Assembly: GCA_030063045.1 (NCBI GenBank)
Contig: JAQSEB010000039.1
Coordinates: forward strand, 853,501-917,500
DNA: 64,000 nucleotides
DNA from: Pratylenchus scribneri
Lineage: Eukaryota > Nematoda > Chromadorea > Rhabditida > Pratylenchidae
Reading direction: 5' to 3'
The notes under the pieces are model-generated. The model was not told the origin of the DNA, searched no databases, and worked only from the letters and a program-made list of their open reading frames with translations. This document shows, piece after piece, positions 43,721 to 54,057 of this stretch; within the stretch, counting starts at the first letter, position 1; the number at the start of each line of letters is the position of its first letter. The translations under genes and the position numbers were made by a program.

Positions 43721-45061
43721 TTGAGCCAAATTAAAGGAATTAAATCTCATTCACCAACCAAAAATTGATCTTTTTATTAAAAATTTATAATTAAAAAATA
43801 ATTAAAAGCCAATTGTTTAAATTTAAAATCCATTCTAATATAAATTAATATTAATTATCCCAAAATTGAATTTGCATTTGAATATAAATTAATTTCGATT
43901 AATGTATTTGAGGGCGGGGCCTTCAATTTTCCATCTATCTTTTTTAAAAAGTGTTAACAGTTAACACAAAGTAAAAATGCCCTTAAAATGTAATTTGTCC
44001 ATTCCAAAGAATGAGTGATAATTTTGATGAATGCCGGCCGTCCATCTATGTGAAAATTTGATCATTTTTGACACAGTGATCAAATCAGCAGAGAACAAAT
44101 TGTCAACACCAAAATGGGAAAAATTAATCCTACAAAATTACAAAATTGTAGATGTGAGTGGATTGGCTGTTGATTTTGTCCGGAGGCAACAAAATTTGAC
44201 TTCAATCACATTCATTTCCATATCAATGCCATCTTTTAGCCATTTTTACCGAATTTGAGGTGGCAAAGTGGATTGATGAATTTTGTGGATTTGGCTTGAT
44301 TGGGATGGCATTCGGCGATCACTCTTTTTTATAATAATTAATGCAAAATTTTTGACAAATTTGTGTGTACACTGTTCTTATTTGTGTGTCAAAGTGTCAA
44401 CCAATCAAAAAGTGCCCTTCAAAATTTTGGAACTAACATAAAAGTGAACAAAATTCGGAATTGTAGATCTTCTGCTGCCCTCCAATATTCATTAAAAAAC
44501 AATTTCCCATCCATTTTTCGGAGATAATGATAATATAGCAACAATCCCAAGCTTTTCCATTAAGATCAAAAGATCAAAAATTGATACCTGGAAATTTTCA
44601 GTTTTAACCAACAAAGAAGAAAGCAATTCGAGAAGGCAATATGCCATTATAAACCCCTATTAATCTTCTCTAGAAATGGCTTATTTAGTATTAAATAATT
44701 AAAACAATTTATAAATTTATTTATTCACTCAAAGATATGTAACTTTTTTAAAAGGAAAAATTTTCGGCTTTCTATTTTCGAATGATTTATCAATTTCTAA
44801 GATTTGTTTTTGCCTAACTAACTAATTAGTTATCGCCAAATGCAGATATTCAATCTGAAGTACAGTATTAGTCATCCACTGCCTCTCCTGCCATTCTCTT
44901 CTTTTGCTTTTATTTCTAGCGGCATATTTTTATACAGTATTCCACTCTTTTAGCTAAAATTATTAATTTTTGACACTAAAAATTCAATAAAAAATAACAA
45001 AATTCAGTGATAATTTTTTTAAAATAATTTTGTACCCAAATTTTGATCACTAATTCGCCAA
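43721..45061. other. Intergenic region with a palindromic site and one small ORF
   Basis: A perfect inverted repeat GTGTTAACAGTTAACAC is at 43951-43967. A + strand ORF at 44031-44258 (MPAVHLCENLIIFDTVIKSA...) looks protein-like and could be a small gene or gene fragment, but is unsupported by family motifs. The rest is AT-rich. Confidence 0.4.
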
Positions 45062-46748
45062 ATGGCTTCTTCCTTGAAATCAAAAAATTTTCGTATGGAA
45101 CATTTATTGGGCACACAAAATGATGAAAACATTCAACCGAAACAACCGGACAATTCCATTCCATCCAAAGCCATTTTGACAATGGAACAAATTGCGCAGA
45201 AAATGGCAGTACCATTTGCCGGAAATCCTCAGCCAATATTTTTGCCACCTCAATTTTCTTTTCCTTTCCAATTAATTGCCCAACAATGTAGATCGCCAAT
45301 TGGCCATATTTCTCCTGCTACTCAATTCTCTCCACCATCAATCGTTGGCATCTTTACTCATCATCCGCAACAAATTGCTCGGCAACCACAAATGGCATCA
45401 ATTGCCATATTCCTCCAACAAATGTCCACGGGAAGTCCACAGGTGGATTTATTATGTGCCTTGGGTAATGCCTAGAAATTAGAATGAAATATTGCACAAA
45501 ATCAGTTTTAAAAATAGGCACAAATTTTAGTTCATTTTTAATATGATGGCCAATAATTTTTATGATCGATCATTTTTATCAAAATGCTCTACAAAAAGAG
45601 ATGATTAATAGCCGGAAAGATTGTTGGAATATTTTGATTAATGCACAAAATTGGGGTAGTCGATTGAAGAGGGTGAGCTGGGAGGGCGGATTGATGAAAA
45701 GGGCAAAGTTTAAATTTTGAGGATCTGAATTCATTTATTATACATTATAAAACATTTTTGTTGTTTTTTCTAGTCAAATTTGTCTACGCCCGGCTCAATC
45801 AACACCACGAACAACAGCAGCAACAGTGGAGCAAATTATAATTCCTTGGTTACAAATGATGTTTGGAATCCTAATTTTGTTGGAATGGTTGTGGCTCATC
45901 ATCAAATTGATGGCCAACAGCAACAAAATTGCTTGGCAAAATTTCCATTAAATGCTAAAGAAAATGTAGGTTTTGGGCGATAAAAATGGATCAGAAATTA
46001 AATTAGGGTTGTCAAATTTCCGCCAAAGGACATAGAAGAAGTTCCTGGGGGAATTGGTTGGGATTTGATGGGCCTTTTAATTATTTTTTTTTACAGTACA
46101 ACCCATCAGCAGCTACAGAAAATAAGGGAGGATTGGCTTTGGCTGCAAATTTGCCAACACCAAAAACAAATATTGTAAGGGAAATAAAACAGCCAGTAAA
46201 CCGAAAAAATGTGAAACTAGAAGAAGATACCGCCACCTGTCCGGTATGTAATTTGATGTATTATAAAATAATTTTTATTTTCAGATTTGCCAAAAAACAT
46301 TAACCCGGCAATACTTCTTGAAGGAGCATTTTGGGATACATAGTGAGAATATTTCCAAAATAAAAATTTAAATTTTTAAAAATTTTCCCCTTTAGCTGGT
46401 GAGAAGCCACTTGAATGTGCCGTATGCGGGAAAAGATATTTAAACAAATCGAATTTATGTGCCCATGAGAAAACACATCGAGGTGAGATGTTTTTATTTT
46501 GGTTATTTGACAAAAAGAATATATCTCATAAAAATTGGTATTCATTTTTGATACTTTATGGATTCAAAAAATATTATTTAATTGGATAAAGGGGAATTTC
46601 ATTGAGAAAAAAATTAAATTTCTTTTTCATTTTCAAAATTTAAGCGGATATGCCATTTTCCTGTCCAATTTGTGGAAAGCGTTTTAAACTAAATGCTTAT
46701 TTGGCCAAACATCGGCGAAACCAGGGAAGATGCCATGTGCAAAAATAA
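45062..46748 (+). CDS. C2H2 zinc-finger transcription factor (three fingers)
   Basis: About six exons. The N-terminal half is Pro/Gln/Asn-rich and disordered ([36 protein letters not shown]), typical of regulatory regions. The C-terminus has three consecutive fingers: [21 protein letters not shown], the linker [26 protein letters not shown], and [17 protein letters not shown] with a final Cys in RRNQGRC that can act as the fourth ligand (C2HC variant). The linker is made by a phase 1 splice. A short cluster like this binds about 9 bp of DNA. Nuclear. No orthologue assigned. Confidence 0.85.
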
Positions 46749-47297
46749 AGGGAGAAAGATGGCCAATCATCCATGATTGAATTTGTAGCTGACTTCAGAA
46801 TTGATCAAGGAAAAATGTGATTCCAATCCAAAATGAAAACAAAGAATCTAAATTTTTATTTTCATATTCATTTATTCAATCCTTTATTTTTTTGTTTTGT
46901 TTTCTTTTTTGTTATTTGTTAAATTTTTATTTCACAAAATGGTTTCGATGGAATTAGAATTCTGGCAAATCAACAGAGGTATTAAAATTAATTTTCGCTT
47001 CCTCTGTGGGTTCCATATTAATTAAAAAATTTTAAATGGATTAAATTTAATAATCCCCGAAATTGAATCTGCAATAAATTTGAATTAAAATTAATTTTGA
47101 TTAGATTTGTTTATACAGCTTTTCCAGAGGATAGTTTTCCATTCTAAAATTAAAATTATTATTAGTTTGGCCAAATCATTTGCGTCAATCATTCTTCATA
47201 CTTTTCACCCAATTGGGCAAATATTTATTTTGTAAAACTTTTGAATTGAATTGGTTGGCCTTTCCCATTATTAATTAAATAATATTGATTCACAAAA
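46749..47297. other. Intergenic, nothing recognised
   Basis: 3' flank of the zinc-finger gene and 5' flank of the astacin-like gene. AT-rich, no supported ORF. Confidence 0.5.
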
Positions 47298-49169
47298 ATG
47301 ATTAAAAATAAATTTAAATTTCATTATTTTATTCACTTTCTTCCTTTTTTCGCCATTCAATCATTTTCTTTGGAAGCTGAAAAGGTTCTTATTAATTTGA
47401 TTTGCCGTATTTCCCTTCAGAATCACATAAAAGTTACGAAGCCCCAAAAATGGCAAAATTTGAGTCTAACTTTGTTATCTGTCGACAATTTTGAACATTC
47501 TATAGTGTTTTTTATAGAGCCCAATGGCATTAAAAATACATTAAGATACAATTACAGTACCTCAAACATGAGGGTGGATTCCATTATAAGAAATATGGCA
47601 ATTTAATGAGCATCTATTTTATAGTTTATCGATGATTATGACAGCCCGACCCATCAAAAATGGCCTAAAGGCAATGATAACATTTACCATATTCCTTTCG
47701 TCTATTCAATGGAAATAAGTGAAAAGAGAATAAATTTAAAAAAATAATTTCAAATTTAGGGGAAAATGTACATCTTCAGCATCAAATCCAGGAGGCCATG
47801 TCAATGCTTCAGCAAAATACGTGCATCCATTTTGAATATTTAGGTAATTCGGATAATGTTGCCGATGACAAAGATTACATTGAATTTTTCATTGGAACAG
47901 GGTATTTTAGAAATTAATCAATAAAAATGGCCATCACCTGAATTCAGTTGCCGTACAATGACTGGCCATTCCAAGGGAATGAATTTGGTGGAATTGGGGG
48001 AAAATTGCAAAATGGCACCGGCAATTCTGAATTTAATTTGCCTTAAAATTGGATTAAATAAGCCATTTGAGGTGGAAAATATCAACAAAATTTATCCATG
48101 CAAAAAGGCCAATAAAATGGCAAAAAATGAGGAGGAGGAAATATGGAGAAGGAAAACAATTAAAAGTGATGATGAGCCCAAGCTAATTCAAGAAAAAATG
48201 GACGAAGGAAATATGAATTCTGCCGATGGTGACAAATATTTTGGCATTTTTGGGCCACCATCAAATGAGAAGTGAATTTATTTTTAATATTTTAATTAAA
48301 ATTAAAATTCAGTATTTTAAATGAAAAATTATTTGAAGCAGTCGAAGAAATGGAAGAAGCAATGGAACAAATTGAGGATAAAACATTTTATATGGATAGA
48401 GAAAATATGGCAAAGGAAAATGACGAGGATTTTTTGGATGAAGTGGTTGAACAAAAGAAAAATTTGGCCGAGGAAAAGGAAGGAAATAAGGAGGAAAATA
48501 AGTCAGTTAATTAAATTTTTAATAAATTTGTAATTAACTAATTAATTAATTATTTTTAAGAATTCAAAAAAATCAGAGAATAGAAATGGAAAGTAAGGAA
48601 AATGAGAAGATATTAGCGGCGAATAATAATCGAATGAAACATGGAAAATATGCAAACAAAATAAATGACAAAAACAAAGGAAATGACACAAAATTAAATA
48701 ATTGTAAATTCAACAAATTCTTTTTTAAATCAATTTTATGCCAGTTAATTCAGTTTATTCTGAGCCATTAATTTTGATCGGTTTTGTCCTTTATGTTTTG
48801 TTGGCTTCTGCTTTTATTGGCAAAATTTTGATGAAATGTTGCAGCCAAAATTCGGATCAAATGGATCAACCGAATGGAGCATCCGGCCGAAGGAAGTCGA
48901 GTTTAGGGCGAAGACTTCGACATTTCAGCTGGGATGCCAATGCTTTTGGTACATTTTTAAAATTATTTTGATTTTAAAATTCATTCCAATGTACAGGTGT
49001 CAATCAAAAGGAACGTGAAGAATCGCGTGATCATTCCCAATCGCGGCCACAATCGCCAATTCCAACAATTTCCAACGGCGATTTACGGCGAATTAGCGTG
49101 GTGAATTTTCAATTACCAAGCAATGGAAAGGAATATCTTACTGTGCCAATTTATGAGGGAATTTCCTGA
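47298..49169 (+). CDS. Membrane-anchored astacin-like pseudoprotease
   Basis: Eight exons (47298-47573, 47625-47718, 47760-47901, 47948-48271, 48313-48501, 48561-48703, 48745-48948, 48997-49169) join in frame to 514 aa. The N-terminus FIHFLPFFAIQSFSL is a signal peptide. An astacin-like module begins HQKWPKGNDNIYHIPFVYS and continues with IQEAMSMLQQNTCIHFEYLG and GCRTMTGHSKGMNLVELGEN, keeping Cys positions of the family. Where astacins have HExxHxxGxxHE, this protein has NLICLKIGLNKP: all three zinc His and the catalytic Glu are gone, and the second half of the protease (Met-turn) is absent. A long Lys/Glu/Asn-rich region follows, then one membrane helix (ILIGFVLYVLLASAFIGKI) and a Ser/Arg-rich tail. 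Predicted type I surface protein, catalytically dead. Confidence 0.75.
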
Positions 49170-50264
49170 TTGGTTAAAATTTTCAAAAAGACCAAATCTT
49201 TTCTAAATTTTTCACATTTTTGGTCTTCAATCCAATAATATTCCTCAATCATTTTTCATAAACCATTTTATTTTGGGATTAATTTCCAATAGATTTGTCC
49301 AATGTCTAATATATTTTCACAAATGATATTGAAAATGCAGAAAAAAAAGTATTAAAAGGTTATAATAGTTCAATTGTTTGTATTAAAATTAAAATCTCCA
49401 AACTTATACCCAATCAATAGATCTAGTCAAGACGCATCGAATGATATTTAATTTACCGATTTTTCGCCAAAAGTTAAAGGTCTTAAACCGTTTGAAGCAT
49501 TTTTTCTTTTCAGTTCAAAACTATTTTAGCATTGGTTAAAAAACCCAAGCAAAATTTTTATCGAAAGATATGTCTTGTCGATTCTATCGAATGGGTATAT
49601 GGCTTAGGGATCCAGCATAAATTTCTAAACAACGGTATATTGCTTTCGGCATTTTAAGTAATTTTTTCGGTATTTTAAATATTTGCCGAATCCAATCCCC
49701 AAATATTCACATTAATTCATAATTTATGATGGAATTTATGTCCCAATATTCCATTTTTTGCCTTCCATTCAAAAATAGTTGCGCGTCCAATTGAATCGAT
49801 TTGCCTTTAACCCCCCTCGGGGGCCTTGGTCTTGGTTGCCCTTGCTTTGGGGGTTGTGTCTCTCTATTGGAGAGTGAAAGTTGTGGCAGTGAATTTTCGC
49901 CTCATCGTTGGAGGTTGCATCCATTTTTTGGCTTTTTGGCCGGATTGCCTTTTCCTTTCCTCCACCATCGTTTCATTATTTTGATTGCCCTCAACAGAGA
50001 ATAGACGAATTTTTATTTTCCTATAATCCATTTTTGGCCCACGCGGCCTTCACAATTTCCAACTATTTTCGACTTTTTATGTGTTGTTTTTCTCACTCTC
50101 GAATTGGAATTGGGCGGTCGGGAATTGATATCGGGGCGTCGATAATTGGCCCTTCTTCTCCAATATTTGCCTATCATTTTTGGGGGGAATTCACCGAAAT
50201 TGTTCAATTTTATTGAATTTGATCTATTTTTGAACATTTATTTGCCCAGAGAATTGTAAATAAT
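49170..50264. other. Intergenic with family B copy at 49385-49625
   Basis: Family B marks: CAAGACGCATCGA near 49433, CTTAAACCGTTTGAAGC and an inverted TCTTGTCGATTCTATCGA near 49571. ORFs at 49801-50216 are not supported by motifs. Confidence 0.5.
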
Positions 50265-51694
50265 GCAACAAAATTCCTCAAATTCTTCTCCAACAAATTC
50301 AAGGCCAAATTCAGCGGCCGATGATGCCAACAACTTTTTGGCCTTGCATTATTCATTGGGTTTGCCGCGGGCAAATCGATGGCAAAATAATCGAAGTGAT
50401 TTTAATCGAATTTGGCTATTTGAAGCACAAAGGCAAAATTAAGATAATTCCAATTAATTACATTTAAATTTAGGCAACATGAAACATACGAGGAAATGAA
50501 AAGATTGCTAATTTTGGCCGGCATCTTTTTCCTCTTTGCCATTGCCTTCATTTTACTTCGTTTTAATGTAGAATATTATTTTTGATTATTAATTTTGATA
50601 ATCAATCAAAATATTTCCGGTTTCAATTGATGATGTCATCAAATGGTCTCCAATTATTTGGCTGTTGGGCATTGTCAGTTGTGGCCTTTTGATGAATTTG
50701 TTGCTCCAATTTCGAAGATTTATTCGGGCCAGAGAGGCAAAAAGAGAGAGGGAAAGAGTAAAAATAATTAATTAATAAATTAAATATTTATTTTATATTC
50801 AGTTGAATTGTTTGAATTCAATTAATTTGCCAAATAGTTTTCCTTGTTTGGCACCCCCAGGCTCGCAATGTTGCCATCGTCATCAACAAATGAGAATTAA
50901 TTACCAACAAATTATTCGAGACCGAGAAAGGCCCTGCCATCAAGAGGGGTAATTATGGTACTCTACTAATGGAGTTGGGGGAAATAAGGGAAAATGAGGA
51001 TGGAAGGCGACCCAACTGTCAATCAAAGTGCCCATTATTTGTGGTATTATCGTACATTTTCTTTTGAATCATTTCCACTTCTTGCAAAATGAGATCGGAT
51101 TCCGCAGATGGTCTGAACAGACGGACGGACCATCGGAAACGATATATACCTACCTATGTAAAATTCGAATAATTATGATTTATGGCCTAGATAGATTTTA
51201 GGAGCAGGTTGGGCTTTAGGAAGAGCTTAATTACATTAGGTTTTAGAGCCAGGATGGGATTTAAGGGCTATGAAATAGGAACTAATTCCCTTCACCACTG
51301 AATCTTTGAATGACAGTTTGGTTTCCTCCCATCCTCATTTCCCCTTGTGTCCCTCAGTGCTCATCAGCTCCATTAGTACCGTAATTATTAAAAATAGAGA
51401 ATATTAAATTGAATTTCAGCCAAAATTCATTGAATCCATCTGCTGCTGATTTGCCCTCCTATGAGCAAATTGACCAATTCCCCTTGATTTCACCACCTGC
51501 CTTCGTTATTCAAGTGCAAAGGCCAAAATCATCGACGATGGATAAACCACCGCCGAAATATAAAGAAAATGGGGGAGATTGCCAAAGTTTGAATTCATCG
51601 GGTAATTTAAATTTATCCCATTAATTAATTTTTAAATTAAGGATCGGAAGGGGAACCGCCAATTTATGAACAACAAAATGTGCAGCAAATATGA
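50265..51694 (+). CDS. Two-span membrane protein with PPxY motifs
   Basis: The start MQQNSSNSSPTNSRPNSAAD is Asn/Ser-rich. After a GC-AG intron (50433-50473) comes a first membrane helix (LLILAGIFFLFAIAFILL), then a second (WSPIIWLLGIVSCGLLMNLL), then a basic stretch, Cys-rich PCLAPPGSQCCHRHQQ, and a cytosolic tail with PPPKYKE and EPPIYEQQ, both PPxY, plus LPSYEQ. PPxY motifs recruit Nedd4-family WW domains, so a ubiquitin-ligase adaptor or substrate is inferred. The junction between the two helices (50569-50630) has no obvious AG acceptor and may reflect a sequence error or an unusual intron. One intron (about 50950-51420) holds a TIR element. Same design idea as the small PPxY proteins at 1938 and 3246, but not clearly homologous. 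Confidence 0.6.
50951..51380. mobile_element. TIR element F in intron of the PPxY gene
   Basis: The left end GGTACTCTACTAATGGAGTT and the right end, in reverse complement, GGTACTAATGGAGCTGATGA pair over about 70 bp, including GGGGAAATGAGGATGG-like inner blocks. TAATTAT flanks both sides (TAATTAT|GGTACT ... GTACCG|TAATTAT) as a possible 7-bp target duplication. No ORF. Confidence 0.75.
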
Positions 51695-53576
51695 AAATTG
51701 AGCATAATTTGAATAAAATAATAATTTCTGTGAAAGAATTACAATTTAATTTGATAATTTTGAATTTTAAAAATGTAAAAATGTTTATAATAAATTTGAA
51801 AAATTTTTAATAAATGATTGTATGAAATTTGATATAATTAATAATTATTATTAATATAATATTGTGCGTATTTAAATATTAATTTAATTAAGAAGTTAAT
51901 AAAACTAGAACCAGAATTTTGAGAAAAATAATTTTTCGGTAAATAATTTTTCCATAAATTTTACAAAGGTTACCCGGACTACCCTTCATATTTTTTCCAT
52001 TTTTTCTCTAATAAGCTTATTAAGTTTGGATTAGATTAGTAATTTTAATTCTCAATCTCCACATATACTTCATCACATTGTAATCCACTTCCACATCCGC
52101 ATTTTAGTTAGTCATAAGGCTTTTTCTTTCTCTCGATTTCCCTTCTTTTATTTCCCCCAAGGGCAGACACAGAGAGCAAAAAGAGTTTCATCGATTGAGG
52201 AACTCGTGAAAATTGGTTGGTTGGAAGAGAATTTGTGCGCATTCCATTTTTTATTATTATTAAAAGCCCATTCTTATTTTTATAATTTTTTAAATAATTT
52301 TAAAGATTAAATGATCGAATTGAGTCAAATAAAAATTTGGTACAACTTAAAAGTTTATTTAAACTTTTATTAATTCTAATTCAGCATTTAGAGCAATGTA
52401 ATCTTTGCCCCTTTCCATTTTCCCATAAATAAACATTTTATTCCCTCAAAAATCAACCTTCCATAAACCATGACTCAATCTTGTGTACAAAATAAAAAGG
52501 ACATGAACAGTTTCTACAATGGTTTATGGTTTCTTTTCGCATTTCCAACCTTTTTGATGATATTCATTGCCCATCAATTTTGGTATATCATTCATTCCTC
52601 CCCCCCCCCCCCCCACAATCCCCTCGAGCAACTTTAAAGAAATCCTACCTCTTCTTTTATGTACCGTATTTCTATTTCTCCAATCCAAGAAAGCTTGATT
52701 TATATTAGATTTTCCTTAAGTTCGGCTGTAGAAAATTGGACTCTGACCCATTTTCCTAAAAATCATTTGCAAAATTTATATTTAATACTTTTTTTAATTT
52801 TTTATTAAATTATTTTTCAACCATTCAATTGTCGAGATCATTTTTTATTCCGGTTTCCCATTCCCAATTTATTCCACAAATTTTCCATCCACCAATCCAT
52901 CCTTATCATCAATTTCCCCATTCTTCCACTCCAGCATTTGTCGCCTTTCACTCCCATTCCCGCATCCAAAAATTATTATTTCATGGTAATCTTTTTCTCG
53001 ATTGATTCCAATTTTAATCCTCTCACAAATTTTCTTGATTATTTTTATTTCTCCTTTTTTGTTTCATTCTACAAAAAAGTAGCAAAAAAAAAGAAAGTCA
53101 ATTTGATTATATTCTCCAAATTATTCAATTTCCGAATTTATTCCCATATCCAAAAGTTTAAATGTCCAATAATCCTTATTCCCCCCCCCCCTCATTCACA
53201 ATTCCCTAGTTCCAACTGCCAATTCTGAAAATTTGTTAACATTTTCAACGTCATTCAAAAATAAAATTAATTATCCATTTTTTAATCCGCTTCTAAACTT
53301 TTAACATTTCCTAAAATTTTGGAAATTTATAATTTCTCAACACTGCCTCCGCGCATTCAAAAAAAATTGGGTTTTTCCTTCATTCACCAAACCAAAAATC
53401 GCTCAAATCGATTTCATTTGTATTTCACTTCCTTCCTTTCATTTTAATCTAAAACTCCTCCATTTCCTAATTTAATTTTCAATTATTCTCAAATTCAAAA
53501 GACAATTTGTTTTGAAATTTCCATCTGAATCATTCATTCATTTATTCTTTTGTTCTCCAATTCCACAAAATTTCCA
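51695..53576. other. Long intergenic region, pyrimidine-rich, no gene recognised
   Basis: Contains C homopolymers near 52603 and 53178 and many TTTCC/ATTTCC tracts. ORFs at 52526-52708 and 52938-53228 cross the homopolymers and are not credible. Confidence 0.5.
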
Positions 53577-53885
53577 ATGAAAATTCCAACAAAGTTGGCC
53601 TTTATAAAAGGGCTAAAAAAGAAAGTGAAAATTGAACCCGGAATAAAGGAACTTCAACGGCAACAAAATAACAGCATAAATAGGGTCAAAAATGCGGAGG
53701 AACATTTTGAGGAGATTTCCTTGGATTCTCGAAAACGAAAAGATACGGCGGGATCAGCACCAACAACAGGGAGGAGAAAGGAGGACGGAAAAGTGGAAGA
53801 GGGGAAAAGGTGTCCAAAAATGGGGAATTTGAATACAAAAATTAATTCTCTTTATGGAAAAAAAGGATTAAAAATTACAGACTAG
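53577..53885 (+). CDS. Possible small basic protein, unknown
   Basis: An uninterrupted ATG-to-TAG frame of 102 codons (MKIPTKLAFIKGLKKKVKIE ... SLYGKKGLKITD). Highly charged, with KK and RK clusters that could act as nuclear localisation signals, and a Thr/Ser/Gly-rich middle. No signal peptide or known domain. It ends 172 bp before the Spinster-like gene on the same strand, a spacing compatible with an operon or with chance. Codon use and the absence of stops favour coding, but evidence is limited. Confidence 0.4.
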   Translation: MKIPTKLAFIKGLKKKVKIEPGIKELQRQQNNSINRVKNAEEHFEEISLDSRKRKDTAGSAPTTGRRKEDGKVEEGKRCPKMGNLNTKINSLYGKKGLKITD

Positions 53886-54057
53886 AAAAAATATTGCCCA
53901 CACCTTTTGGGACTAGACTAGAATATTTCAATGAAAATTATATAATAAATTCAGCCAAATTTGTGGCTCAATTCGATCATTTATTAAATATTCCCTTTAA
54001 AAAATTATTTCTAAAATTAATTTTAATAGAATAAATTCAACAAAGCAAATTGCGGGA

